Source of the DNA: Saprospiraceae bacterium
GTDB lineage: Bacteria; Bacteroidota; Bacteroidia; Chitinophagales; Saprospiraceae
Length of the DNA: 55,498 nt
Assembly (NCBI GenBank): GCA_026993525.1
Contig: JALWSS010000121.1
Coordinates: forward strand, 1-55,498
Direction of reading: 5' to 3'
In this document: positions 44,977 through 53,430 of the stretch, one piece after another
How the letters are laid out: the number at the start of each line of letters is the position of its first letter
Position numbering within the stretch: the stretch's first letter is position 1
The notes under the pieces: model-generated
Database searches by the model: none
Seen by the model: the letters and a program-made list of their open reading frames with translations, nothing else
Told to the model about the DNA's origin: nothing
Made by a program: the position numbers and the translations under genes

Positions 44977-45846
44977 TCATTCAAAAATCCAATGAGCCCC
45001 AAAAGTAATCGTCACAACAATGTGAATGATCACAATTATCAGCATGATCAGCGCAAAAGGCAAATGGGCAACGTGCCAGTACCGGAAAAGCTTGTGCATC
45101 AACTGCAGGTTTTCTATCCGGCTGTTCAAGGTCAGTTCTTTTTTGATCAGCTTCAAAACCTTGTTCACGTTGTCCTGTGTCATGTTGTTGGCCCTCAAAA
45201 TTGTTCTGACTTCTCTAAATATTCTTCGCTCCGCAAAAAAGCCACCAAAGACCTTGTTCATCAAACCGCTGCCGGAACTTTTGTGTGTCTGGGTAACCTC
45301 CACCAGCCGCTGGTAATCGTCATCGCCAATCCCGTAAGAACTCTTGAGCATCAACTCCACATCGCTTTTCATCTCTTTTACTTCGTTCAACGACAAGGCC
45401 CGGCCTTCGATACTTCTGGGAATTCTGACGTAAATGAATCTTCCGATCACCCCACTTGCCACCACTGCCACCATGCTCCAAAACGCCACCGAGACAATCC
45501 CGCCAAATTTAAACGCAGTGTGAAACAACACCATGATGGGGCCAAGCGTGCAAAGAAAAATGTGAAACTCCAGCCAGTATTTCAAGCGCCCCCAGCGGGC
45601 CATTGTTTTGGACCTCTTTCGTACGATGTACATCACTACCCCTATCAAAATGAGCAGGGTTCCAATGATTCCCAGGCCATGCCCGAACAATCCACTTGGT
45701 TTGAACCAATCGTGCCGGGGATGGTAAAACCGCTCCTCGAGTGGTGTAGTGTAATACGACAAGCCACTGTAGGCCAGATAGATAGTTACAGCAACTACGA
45801 TCGCAATGAGTGTAGTTCGGTAAATACGGTGTGCAACAGGGGTCAT
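44977..45846 (-). CDS. Membrane di-haem cytochrome b, first gene of the multihaem operon
   Basis: 289 residues with five predicted transmembrane helices (about 10-30, 53-75, 91-112, 115-139, 262-283) and a soluble, helical region at 145-250. His95/His109 and His261/His275 form two H-x13-H pairs in separate helices, the spacing used for the two b haems in cytochrome bc1/b6. Other His (56, 251, 258, 285) lie near membrane borders. The protein can therefore carry electrons across the membrane. The ATG at 45846 was chosen; the longer frame to 46182 has an un-protein-like leader. It is 52 bases before the flavoprotein gene. Confidence 0.8.
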   Translation of the reverse strand: MTPVAHRIYRTTLIAIVVAVTIYLAYSGLSYYTTPLEERFYHPRHDWFKPSGLFGHGLGIIGTLLILIGVVMYIVRKRSKTMARWGRLKYWLEFHIFLCTLGPIMVLFHTAFKFGGIVSVAFWSMVAVVASGVIGRFIYVRIPRSIEGRALSLNEVKEMKSDVELMLKSSYGIGDDDYQRLVEVTQTHKSSGSGLMNKVFGGFFAERRIFREVRTILRANNMTQDNVNKVLKLIKKELTLNSRIENLQLMHKLFRYWHVAHLPFALIMLIIVIIHIVVTITFGAHWIFE

Positions 45847-46284
45847 CGAACTGATGGAATTGTTATGATGCTGATGGTGATAACAGTGGCAAAGGTATTT
45901 TTTGTTTTGACTTATAGAAATAAAAGCTATCTCAAAGCAATTTTTGAGGCGCTGAAAAAGCAAAAACCGCAACTGGGAAAGGATATGACACCAATGAAAA
46001 CCGCCCCTGCCCGGGCGCCAATTGCATAACACGCGTTGATCACCTACCTGCCCGAACTGGTTTGCGCAACACCGGTCACCCACTTCCAGTGTGGGCCAGG
46101 AGCCCGGAGCCCGGACTCTCTCCGGGAACCACTTCGTTTGAGTATAACTGCACAGACCCGGAAAAGACGGTACTGGGGTCATCCGGACGAGCGTCGCAGT
46201 TTATTCATCTTCTGAGTCCCCCGCAAAAAGTCATTTTTCTGCGAACACCTTTTCAAATCATCGGGATCAACCCCTCTCAACCCT
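45847..46284. other. 438-base gap without a gene
   Basis: It holds the presumed promoter of the multihaem operon near its left end and the tail region of the CBS genes at its right end. I see no FNR-type dyad and no clear promoter motif. At 46260-46277 it contains cgggatcaacccctctca, the same 18 bases found again at 50653-50670, each next to the 3' end of a leftward gene. Confidence 0.6.
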
Positions 46285-46776
46285 TCAACCACTGCGCCCA
46301 CTTTTTTCAGCGCTCTCATCTTCTTCATCTTTCAAAAACACCGGTTCCCGGTAGGCGTGGTTCAGCATGTCGTAAGTACTTACGATGCCTACCAGTTTTC
46401 CCTGGTCGTCAACCACCGGAATGGCGTGGAAGAGGTTTTCACGGAAGAATCCGGCGGCCACCATTACGGTGTCATCGGGGCTTAATTTGGCCACCTGCTT
46501 TGTCATTACTTCTTTAACGAGAAGGGAACGCAGGATGGCTTTGTTGAACTCCTCGCTTTTTTCTGTGCGGAACAAGGTGAACCCGTGCAATATCTTAAAA
46601 TAATCCGTCTTACTGACCATACCGACCACCACCCCTTCCCGGTCCAGTACCGGCAGGTGGTGAATGTTGTTGGTCCGGAATATCTCATCCACCTTGCTCA
46701 TGGTGTCATCAGGGCGAACGAACATTACATCCGTCGTCATGATTTGACCAACTTTTACTGTCGGATCGATCATCAT
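46285..46776 (-). CDS. CBS-pair protein (first)
   Basis: 163 residues made almost only of two CBS domains: VGQIMTTDVMFVRPDDTMSKV to GMVSKTDYFK (about 8-65) and VKEVMTKQVAKLSPDDTV to GIVSTYDML (about 87-145), with an acidic tail. CBS pairs bind adenine nucleotides and act as energy or redox sensors. It is 27 bases after a second CBS-pair gene and is probably its duplicate. The partner it regulates is unknown. Confidence 0.9.
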   Translation of the reverse strand: MMIDPTVKVGQIMTTDVMFVRPDDTMSKVDEIFRTNNIHHLPVLDREGVVVGMVSKTDYFKILHGFTLFRTEKSEEFNKAILRSLLVKEVMTKQVAKLSPDDTVMVAAGFFRENLFHAIPVVDDQGKLVGIVSTYDMLNHAYREPVFLKDEEDESAEKSGRSG

Positions 46777-46803
46777 GGTTTTGAATTTTTGATGAATGTT
46801 TCT

Positions 46804-47244
46804 CTATTCGTCGTAAGTCAGTTCTTCGCCTTCCTGAACCGGAGAATCAAAACTGAAAGCAATGAGATCGTGGGTGGTTACCAGCCCAACCAGAACTCCG
46901 CCCTCGATTATTGGCAAAGCGTGAAATTTGTTCGCCAGAAATATATCGGCAGCCAGCCCGATGCTGTCCTCCGGGCTCAGGCTCAGTGGATACTTGGTCA
47001 TTACATCGCTGGCGCAAATTGCATCCTCTCCGCTTCCATTTTCACTGAAAGAAAGTATGTAAGCCACTTTCGCAAAATCTTCCTTTGAAATAATGCCCAG
47101 CAACATGCCCTGGCCATCCGTAACCGGAAGGTGATGAAAGGTGTGCTTTGCAAAAACATCAGCAACTCTGGTGAGCGGCGTGTCAGGCCTGACGGTGATC
47201 AGGTGAGAGGTCATAATGGAATCAACAGGTGTATTCGGGTTCAT
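46804..47244 (-). CDS. CBS-pair protein (second)
   Basis: 146 residues from the ATG at 47244; the longer frame to 47313 would run into the regulatory sites. Two CBS domains: VDSIMTSHLITVRPDTPL to GIISKEDFAK and ASDVMTKYPLSLSPEDSI to GLVTTHDLI. It shares layout and length with the following CBS gene and is the first gene of the pair. The tandem FNR-type dyads upstream suggest it belongs to the same regulon as the oxidase and nos genes. Confidence 0.9.
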   Translation of the reverse strand: MNPNTPVDSIMTSHLITVRPDTPLTRVADVFAKHTFHHLPVTDGQGMLLGIISKEDFAKVAYILSFSENGSGEDAICASDVMTKYPLSLSPEDSIGLAADIFLANKFHALPIIEGGVLVGLVTTHDLIAFSFDSPVQEGEELTYDE

Positions 47245-47307
47245 CTTTTGGTTGTTTTTGTGAGAAGTTGTATCCCAAAAATAGCCGCTCACACCCTGCG
47301 GGCCGGG

Positions 47308-47342
47308 TGACATTCATCATCCCTGTGGTTGATATGTATCAT
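47308..47342. promoter_or_regulatory. Tandem FNR/CRP-type dyads between the CBS genes and trxB
   Basis: TTGAT-ATGT-ATCA (47329-47341) and TGAC-ATTC-ATCA (47308-47319) have centres exactly 22 bp apart. They lie 64-97 bases upstream of the first CBS gene on the minus strand and about 195-225 bases before the divergent trxB, so the CBS genes are the likelier target. Confidence 0.6.
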
Positions 47343-47534
47343 GAACCCGAATGCAAGCCTGCTAATCTTTTTCTGACCTAAGGCGTTTACGCATGCGTTC
47401 TATATTTTTGCCGCCCTGAGTGAAAATGGCCGCTTCCGTTTTCCAGGCAGGCCCCCTCAGAAATCACCCTTGCAAACAGCGCCCCACAGGCGCAACTTTC
47501 AACCAAATTGTACTAACCCAAACTCAGAAAATTT

Positions 47535-48479
47535 ATGTCCTCCAAGACTCACAAGTGCATCATCATCGGATCAGGACCAGCCGGCTACACCGCTGCCATC
47601 TATGCCGCCCGTGCCAATATGAACCCCATATTATACACCGGACCCGAACCCGGCGGACAGTTGACCACCACCACCGACGTGGAAAACTTCCCCGGATACC
47701 CCAACGGCATCACCGGGCCCGAAATGATGGAAGAGTTCCGGCAGCAAGCTGAACGCTTCGGAACGGAAGTGTGCTACGAGATCATCGCTAAAGTTGACTT
47801 CAACACCGGAAAGAACTACCACAAACTCTGGACGGAAAGCGGGGAAGAATTGCAGGCTTACACGGTAATCATCTCCACCGGAGCCAGCGCCAAATACCTC
47901 GGACTCGAATCCGAACAACGACTGATGAACAAAGGGGTCAGCGCCTGCGCTGTTTGCGACGGATTTTTCTTCCGGGGAAAAGAAGTGGCAGTTGTCGGGG
48001 GTGGCGACACCGCCGCCGAAGAAGCCACCTACCTGGCCAAGCTCTGCCCCAAAGTGCACATGCTGGTGCGCCGTGATGAACTCCGCGCCTCCTCCATCAT
48101 GCAAAAACGGGTCTTCAATACCGAAAACATCATCGTTCACTGGAACACCGAAGCTGAAGAAATCCTCGGTGATGAATCCGTCAACGGCGTGCGAGTGGTC
48201 AACAACAAAACCGGTGAAAAAACAGAACTTCCCGTTGAGGGCTTCTTCGTGGCCATCGGCCACAAACCCAATACCGATATATTTAAAGGATTCCTCGACA
48301 TGGACGAAACCGGCTACCTCGTCACCAAACCCGGCACCACCCAAACCAACATCCCCGGTGTATTTGCCAGCGGCGACGCCCAGGACAAGGTGTACCGCCA
48401 GGCCGTAACCGCCGCCGGAACCGGATGCATGGCCGCCCTCGATGCCGAACGTTACCTCGTCGAGAAGGGGATTGAGTAG
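47535..48479 (+). CDS. trxB: Thioredoxin reductase
   Basis: 314 residues. It transfers electrons from NADPH through FAD to thioredoxin. The FAD motif is GSGPAGYTAA (12-21), the redox-active pair is CAVC (Cys138, Cys141) before DG, the NADPH motif is GGGDTAAEEA, and the second FAD contact is GVFASGDAQD. Length and motifs are standard. It is monocistronic and divergent from the CBS genes. Its stop is followed by repeat-rich DNA. Confidence 0.96.
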   Translation: MSSKTHKCIIIGSGPAGYTAAIYAARANMNPILYTGPEPGGQLTTTTDVENFPGYPNGITGPEMMEEFRQQAERFGTEVCYEIIAKVDFNTGKNYHKLWTESGEELQAYTVIISTGASAKYLGLESEQRLMNKGVSACAVCDGFFFRGKEVAVVGGGDTAAEEATYLAKLCPKVHMLVRRDELRASSIMQKRVFNTENIIVHWNTEAEEILGDESVNGVRVVNNKTGEKTELPVEGFFVAIGHKPNTDIFKGFLDMDETGYLVTKPGTTQTNIPGVFASGDAQDKVYRQAVTAAGTGCMAALDAERYLVEKGIE

Positions 48480-48811
48480 AGGACTGCCGCCCCGTCTGCC
48501 GCCCCGTCTGCCGCCGGGCAGGCTGGCAGGCAGGCAGGGATTATGAGGATTATAGAGGATTATGAAGGGTTATGAAGGGTTATGAAGGGTTATGACCCCG
48601 ATGAATATCGGGGATGAAGGGTCATGAAGGTTGTTATTGGTTGTTCCCGAGCTTGCTTCGGGATTCCCGGGGATTCTCCCGGAATCAGTTGGGAGGATTA
48701 CTCTGTTTTAACTCTGATAACTCCGTAGTTAAAATTTAGCAGAATTAACTACGAGCTACGAGCTACGAGCCACGAGCCACGAGCCACGAGCTACGAGCCA
48801 CGAGCTACCAG
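48480..48811. repeat. Intergenic block of several short tandem repeats
   Basis: No gene. In order: a GC-rich stretch with repeated ccgccccgtctg and ggcaggctggcag; a 10-base unit (agggttatga) repeated about four times near 48561-48595; a hairpin CCCCGAT-gaat-ATCGGGG; TTCGGGAT and CCCGGGG palindromes near 48645-48690; and a 7-base unit (ctacgag with variants ccacgag, ctaccag) repeated about ten times at about 48755-48825, reaching into the end of the GT2 gene. Confidence 0.85.
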
Positions 48812-49702
48812 CTACCAGCTACGTTCCACTCCGGACAACGCCCTGTACAGCTTGTACAGGTCAAAGGCCTTCAACCGGACCTTCTTTCCGTAAATATTCT
48901 TTTTTATCAGCGGCAAAATGTAGGAGAGAATGCTCCTGACCATGCCCGACATTTTCATTCTTTCAACCATTTCGAGGCTGTTCAGCAGGCGGGTGTCCAC
49001 CCGGCGGCCGGTTTTCCGAAGGAAAAGCAGGTTTTCGATGGCCTGGTCGGTTTTGCGAAGAAAAACCTCTGTGGGCTCCAGGCCCAGGTGTTCCACCGGA
49101 TTGTTGATGTGCAAAACGGGAACCTGCCTTCGGGCCAGTTCCATTCCGAAGAGGGTATCTTCATGGCCGTATTGGGTCAGGCTTTCGTCAAAAAGGATGG
49201 AAAAGAACAGGTCCTTGCGGATCACAAAATTGTTGGTCATGAACGAATGCCAGGGCCTGGCTGAGCGGGTTGCCACGTCCATTTGCTCCCGGTACCGGCC
49301 ATAGTACCAGTGGAGGTACAAATCGGCATTTTGCGGTGGCTCCTCGCGGTAGATCCGGCCGCCGTAAACCAGCGGATGTTTCGGAAGGTATTGCAGGTAA
49401 GTTGCCAGAAAATCTTCTTTCACCAGGCCGGAATCGCAATCCAGAAACAGCAGAAAGTCGTGATTCGCCCTTCGGGCAAGGTAGTTGCGGATAGCGGCTC
49501 TTCCCTTGTTTTTTCCCAGCTCCCGGTAACGCACCCCCGGCACATCCTTCAGACGCCGGTTGAGAACCTTCCACTCCTCATCACTGCCATCGTCACAGGC
49601 CGTGATCTCCACAGGCACATCCAGGGCTGCTGCCTGCCGGTGCAGTTCCGTCACCAGTTCAACGACATTGAAATTGTATATGGGAATCAGAATTGAAAGC
49701 AT
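48812..49702 (-). CDS. Glycosyltransferase family 2 protein
   Basis: 296 residues from the ATG at 49702 (a TTG nine bases upstream is less likely). It starts MLSILIPIYNFNV, the GT-A fold opening, with DDGSDEEW for donor binding and the metal-binding LDCDSG (DxD). The C-terminal part is basic. It adds a sugar to an envelope glycan; donor and acceptor cannot be told. Its last codons run into the heptamer repeat. The next gene upstream begins 28 bases away, so the two are likely cotranscribed. Confidence 0.87.
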   Translation of the reverse strand: MLSILIPIYNFNVVELVTELHRQAAALDVPVEITACDDGSDEEWKVLNRRLKDVPGVRYRELGKNKGRAAIRNYLARRANHDFLLFLDCDSGLVKEDFLATYLQYLPKHPLVYGGRIYREEPPQNADLYLHWYYGRYREQMDVATRSARPWHSFMTNNFVIRKDLFFSILFDESLTQYGHEDTLFGMELARRQVPVLHINNPVEHLGLEPTEVFLRKTDQAIENLLFLRKTGRRVDTRLLNSLEMVERMKMSGMVRSILSYILPLIKKNIYGKKVRLKAFDLYKLYRALSGVERSW

Positions 49703-49729
49703 GTTCCGCAAGGGTGTTTCGAGGCTGTA

Positions 49730-50488
49730 TCATTCCACTTTCTGTGCACCATGAACGGCATCGGCCATTTCGATGAGCAACGAAGGGTCTTTTTCAATGG
49801 CGGTGCCGACGACGATGACATCGGCCCCGGCACGGGCGTTCTCCCATGCTTTTTCAGCCGTGCGGATGCCACCACCCACGATCAGTGGAATTTCAGTGGC
49901 GCCACTGACCGACTCGACAATGCCAACCGGAATCGGGTTGGGGGCGCCGCTGCCGGCATCCATGTAAAGCAGGCGCAGGCCCAGCATCTCCCCGGCCATT
50001 GCCGTGCAAACGGCGATGTCCTCTTTTTGCGAAGGAATTGGGCGGGTGTTGCTCATGTACAGCACCGAAGTGGAAGCCCCGCCCTCTATGAGCATATAGC
50101 CCGTCGGCATCACCTCCAACGGACTCAGCTTCAGGTAAGGCGCTGCAATGACGTGGTTGCCGATGAGCAAATCCGGATTGCGGCCGGATATCAGCGACAA
50201 AAACAGGATGGCGTCGGCCTTCCAGGACAGTTGCAGAGAATTGCCCGGAAAAAGGATCATCGGAATGTGGCATTGCTCTTTGATCTGCTCCAGGCACTGA
50301 TCCAGCATGTTGTTGACGATGAGACTGCCGCCGATGAAAAAGTAGTCCACACCGGCATCAACGGCATTTTGGAGCACCTTGTCCATGTTGCCCAGCCGCA
50401 CCTTGTCAGGGTCAATCAAGACGACAAACTTCTTTTTGCCTTCTTTTTTTGCTTTTACCAGTGAATCGTAAATATCGGTTTTGCCCAT
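49730..50488 (-). CDS. Geranylgeranylglyceryl phosphate synthase family protein
   Basis: 252 residues, a TIM-barrel of the PcrB/GGGPS family. Motifs are VVLIDPDK near the N-terminus, FIGGSLI, FPGNSLQLS, GYMLIEGGASTSV, LLYMDAGSG, LIVGGGIRTAE and VIVVGTAIEK; the last three bind the phosphate of glycerol 1-phosphate. Archaeal members build ether lipids. Bacteroidota members of the group II type make polyprenyl-glycerol phosphate of unsettled use. No glycerol-1-phosphate dehydrogenase is in view. Confidence 0.9.
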   Translation of the reverse strand: MGKTDIYDSLVKAKKEGKKKFVVLIDPDKVRLGNMDKVLQNAVDAGVDYFFIGGSLIVNNMLDQCLEQIKEQCHIPMILFPGNSLQLSWKADAILFLSLISGRNPDLLIGNHVIAAPYLKLSPLEVMPTGYMLIEGGASTSVLYMSNTRPIPSQKEDIAVCTAMAGEMLGLRLLYMDAGSGAPNPIPVGIVESVSGATEIPLIVGGGIRTAEKAWENARAGADVIVVGTAIEKDPSLLIEMADAVHGAQKVE

Positions 50489-50655
50489 GGCGGATTTATC
50501 TAAAATTATGCGCCCGAAAATTCGCGTGTGTTCTTTAGGAATAATACCCCTCTCAACATTTCAACTCCCGAAAGTTTTCGGGATCAACAATTCAACAATT
50601 CAACAATTCAACTCCCGAAGCCGATGCCGACAACTATCGGCATCGGCTTTCGGGA
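50489..50655. repeat. Intergenic hairpins and 'caattcaa' repeats
   Basis: No gene. It holds TCCCGAAAG-TTTTCGGGA (about 50565-50583), three copies of caacaattcaa, and a long hairpin (about 50614-50655) in which CCGAAGCCGATGCCG pairs with CGGCATCGGCTTTCGG with one bulge. Elements acccctctcaacatttcaac here resemble the start of the window. Confidence 0.8.
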
Positions 50656-52032
50656 TCAACCCCTCTCACCCCCCAAGGTCAGAATTTTTTTTCGTTCGCT
50701 TCGCAATTCTGTAAGAATGGCTGCTCCCACTATAAAATACTCCAGCCCCACCACCAAAAGGTTCTCGTGGTAAGGTTCGTAACTGTAATTGACGTAGGTA
50801 AACATAATGGCCAGCGACCACACGACCGGAAAGCGCCACCGGGTGAACACGCACAACAGCAATGGCAAAGCCAGGTACCAGGGGTGCAGTGTGGTGGTGC
50901 TGAACAGGTAAATGCAAATGCTCCACAGCCAAAGCTCCATCAACCCGGCATCCACCACCTTTTCAGGCTTGTTTTTCTTCGAAAAAGCCAGCCACAGGAT
51001 GAGGCCACCGGCCGCCAGGCCCAGCGCCGGACCGATGAAAGCGATCTGATTGTAACCGGTCAGCTGGAATCCAATCCACCTGAAGAAGTAGTAAAGGCTG
51101 GCGTTGTACTCCAGTTTTTGAAAATACAAATTCAGACTGTCGGAAAAATGAAACAGGAAATCACTGTTGACGACGGGGATAAACATCAGCAAGGTGAAAG
51201 CTGCCGTCAACAGATAAAAGCCGACGCTCCTTTTCAGGCCCAGCCTTTTGACGAAGAAAGGCAAAAACATCAGCGTCAGCAATTTGGAGCAAATGGAAGC
51301 TGCAAAAGCCAGCGCAGGCCACACCGCTTTTTTCTTCTTCTGAAAAAGCCAGACGGCCAGCACCAGGAAAAAGACCATGGCCCCTTCGAAGTGCAGGTTG
51401 CCGGTGATCTCGTGAATGATGAGGGGATTCAGGCTGTAGATCAGGCTCCTCACCGGCGGCAGTCCGAATGACCGCAGCACCTTCGGCAAAAGGAGGATGG
51501 TGCCAATTTCGTACAGCAACAGCCAAAGCTTCATAACAAGCATGGCGCCGTATTCACTTTCCGGAAACAGCCACACCGCAGTGCCAAATTGCAACTGTGC
51601 CAGCGGCGGATAAACGGTGTAAAAGTTTTTGGCATCAAAAGCCTCGAACAACGCCCGGTTGATGCCGGGTATACCGGGTTGTTGTTCCAGGTAGTATTGC
51701 GGAAGGTGGTCAAAAGGGTTGTAGCCCTGCACCAGCAGCCGCCCGTCCCAGATGAAGCGGTAAACATCGTTGCTCAGGTAGGGCTCCGCAAAAACCAGCA
51801 CCACCCGCAACAGTATTGCGACAGCGAGGAAAAAAGTGAGGCTGCGTGCCTGGGTGGCGGCGTATCTCAAAGCCAGGTAATACAACAAGAATTGCGGAAC
51901 GACAGTGGCAATGATCTTCCAGAACTCGTTTTGAGAAGCACCATAGCCCAGCGCGGCGGTGCCCGCCAGCATCCCGGCAGCCAAAAGCCAGGGCGAGGCC
52001 CTGTTTTTTTCACTGACTTTGATCATCTCCAT
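50656..52032 (-). CDS. GT-C mannosyltransferase-like membrane protein
   Basis: 458 residues with about eleven transmembrane helices. The first large loop carries SNDVYRFIWDGRLLVQGYNPF with NDV and WDG motifs, as in polyprenol-phosphate-mannose dependent mannosyltransferases and GT87/DUF2029 proteins; YPPLAQ and LHPWYLALP are also family-like. It acts at the outer face of the inner membrane on an unknown acceptor. It is leftward and separated from the GGGP synthase gene by the hairpin block. Two starts (52032 and 52026) are equally possible. Confidence 0.82.
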   Translation of the reverse strand: MEMIKVSEKNRASPWLLAAGMLAGTAALGYGASQNEFWKIIATVVPQFLLYYLALRYAATQARSLTFFLAVAILLRVVLVFAEPYLSNDVYRFIWDGRLLVQGYNPFDHLPQYYLEQQPGIPGINRALFEAFDAKNFYTVYPPLAQLQFGTAVWLFPESEYGAMLVMKLWLLLYEIGTILLLPKVLRSFGLPPVRSLIYSLNPLIIHEITGNLHFEGAMVFFLVLAVWLFQKKKKAVWPALAFAASICSKLLTLMFLPFFVKRLGLKRSVGFYLLTAAFTLLMFIPVVNSDFLFHFSDSLNLYFQKLEYNASLYYFFRWIGFQLTGYNQIAFIGPALGLAAGGLILWLAFSKKNKPEKVVDAGLMELWLWSICIYLFSTTTLHPWYLALPLLLCVFTRWRFPVVWSLAIMFTYVNYSYEPYHENLLVVGLEYFIVGAAILTELRSERKKILTLGGERG

Positions 52033-52126
52033 TGGCCAAAAGCTGATTCAGGGGCAAGAATAACGAGAGCATTCCGAATACCAAATACCAGGGCATAAGC
52101 CGTCCGCCGGCGGCCAAATCATGTAG

Positions 52127-52138
52127 TGACAAATGTCA
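52127..52138 (+). promoter_or_regulatory. Single FNR/CRP-type dyad upstream of pntAA
   Basis: TGAC-AAAT-GTCA is a perfect dyad 114-125 bases before pntAA and 95-106 bases upstream of the divergent mannosyltransferase gene. I found no partner 22 bp away on either side. Confidence 0.4.
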
Positions 52139-52251
52139 TTTTCATAAAAACAATAGAGTGATTTTTGGCAAATGGCATAGGATAAATTTTTCAATCCTTT
52201 ATTTTCGGCCCGTTTTTAACCACAACCATTACCGAAACGAAACCACCAACC

Positions 52252-53376
52252 ATGACGCTTGGCATTCTGAAGGAAGCAAATAACGAGAACAGGGTTGCCG
52301 TCACGCCGGATACCATTTCAGCACTGCAAAAGTTGGGCATCGGGAATATCCTCGTCGAAAAGGGCGCAGGTGAGCGGGCCTTTTGCCCCGATGCCGACTA
52401 CAAAGAGGCGGGTGCAGAGGTTGTTTCTGAAAAAGACGTTTTCGGCAAAGCGGACATCCTCGTCAAAATCCAGCGAATGACCGACGCCCAGCTCAAACAG
52501 CTGCGCAAAGGTCAGGTCGTAATAGGTCAGTTCAACCCGCTGTGGGAGCCCGGGCTGGTAAAGCCGCTCCACAAAGCAGGTGTTGAGGCATTCAGCCTCG
52601 ATCTGTTGCCGCGAAGCACCCGGGCACAGGCCATGGACGTGTTGTCCAGTATGGCCACCGTGGCCGGCTACAAGGCAGTGCTGCTGGCAGCCACGCACCT
52701 GCCCAGGTTCTTCCCCATGTTCATGACCGCTGCGGGTACCATCAAACCGGCCAAGGTACTCATCATCGGTGCCGGTGTGGCAGGTTTGCAGGCCATTGCC
52801 ACCGCCCGCAGGCTGGGTGCCATGGTGGAAGCCTTTGACGTGCGCACCGCCGCCAAAGAGGAGGTGCTCAGCCTGGGTGCCAAATTTGTGGAAGTGGAAG
52901 GCGCCGTGGAAAGTGAGGCTGCCGGAGGGTACGCCGTTGAGCAGACTGAAGAGTACAAAAAGAAACAGGCGGAAGCAGTGCACGAACACAGCATGAACGC
53001 CGATGTGATCATCTGCACCGCCCAGATACCCGGCCGCAAGGCGCCGCTCATCATCCACAAGGCTACCGTGGAAGGCATGCAGCCAGGGTCGGTCATCGTT
53101 GACCTGGCCGCAAGCACGGGAGGCAATTGCGAAGTGACAGAAAATGACAAGACCATCCAACACAAGGGGGTCACCGTCATTGGCGACAGCAACCTGCCTT
53201 CTTCCATGCCCAGGGACGCCAGCGCCATGTTCAGCAAGAATGTGCTCAACTTCCTCAAACTCATGGTAAAGGATGGCAACGTGGACCTCAATTTTGAGGA
53301 CGACATCATCGCCGCCACCTGTGTTTCACATGAGGGGCAGGTGGTCAGTGAGCGCCTCAGGCAGTTCATGAAATGA
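52252..53376 (+). CDS. pntAA: NAD(P) transhydrogenase alpha subunit, part 1
   Basis: 374 residues, the soluble NAD(H)-binding domain I of proton-translocating transhydrogenase. It has RVAVTPDT at the start, STRAQAMDVLSSMATVAGYK, the Rossmann GAGVAGLQAIATARRLGA, and PGRKAPLIIHKATVEGM. The enzyme couples hydride transfer from NADH to NADP+ to proton entry. In this organism the alpha subunit is split: this gene lacks the membrane part, which is the next gene, 54 bases on. Confidence 0.95.
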   Translation: MTLGILKEANNENRVAVTPDTISALQKLGIGNILVEKGAGERAFCPDADYKEAGAEVVSEKDVFGKADILVKIQRMTDAQLKQLRKGQVVIGQFNPLWEPGLVKPLHKAGVEAFSLDLLPRSTRAQAMDVLSSMATVAGYKAVLLAATHLPRFFPMFMTAAGTIKPAKVLIIGAGVAGLQAIATARRLGAMVEAFDVRTAAKEEVLSLGAKFVEVEGAVESEAAGGYAVEQTEEYKKKQAEAVHEHSMNADVIICTAQIPGRKAPLIIHKATVEGMQPGSVIVDLAASTGGNCEVTENDKTIQHKGVTVIGDSNLPSSMPRDASAMFSKNVLNFLKLMVKDGNVDLNFEDDIIAATCVSHEGQVVSERLRQFMK

Positions 53377-53430
53377 TGCCCTTCGGGTAAAAGAATCTCC
53401 AACTTGAAATCATCACCAATCAAATAACAA

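Noticed and set aside
46062-46517. 151-residue open frame on the plus strand over the gap before the CBS genes
   Set aside because: Most of it is antisense to the first CBS gene; the rest is low-complexity Pro/Arg/Ser sequence with no domain.
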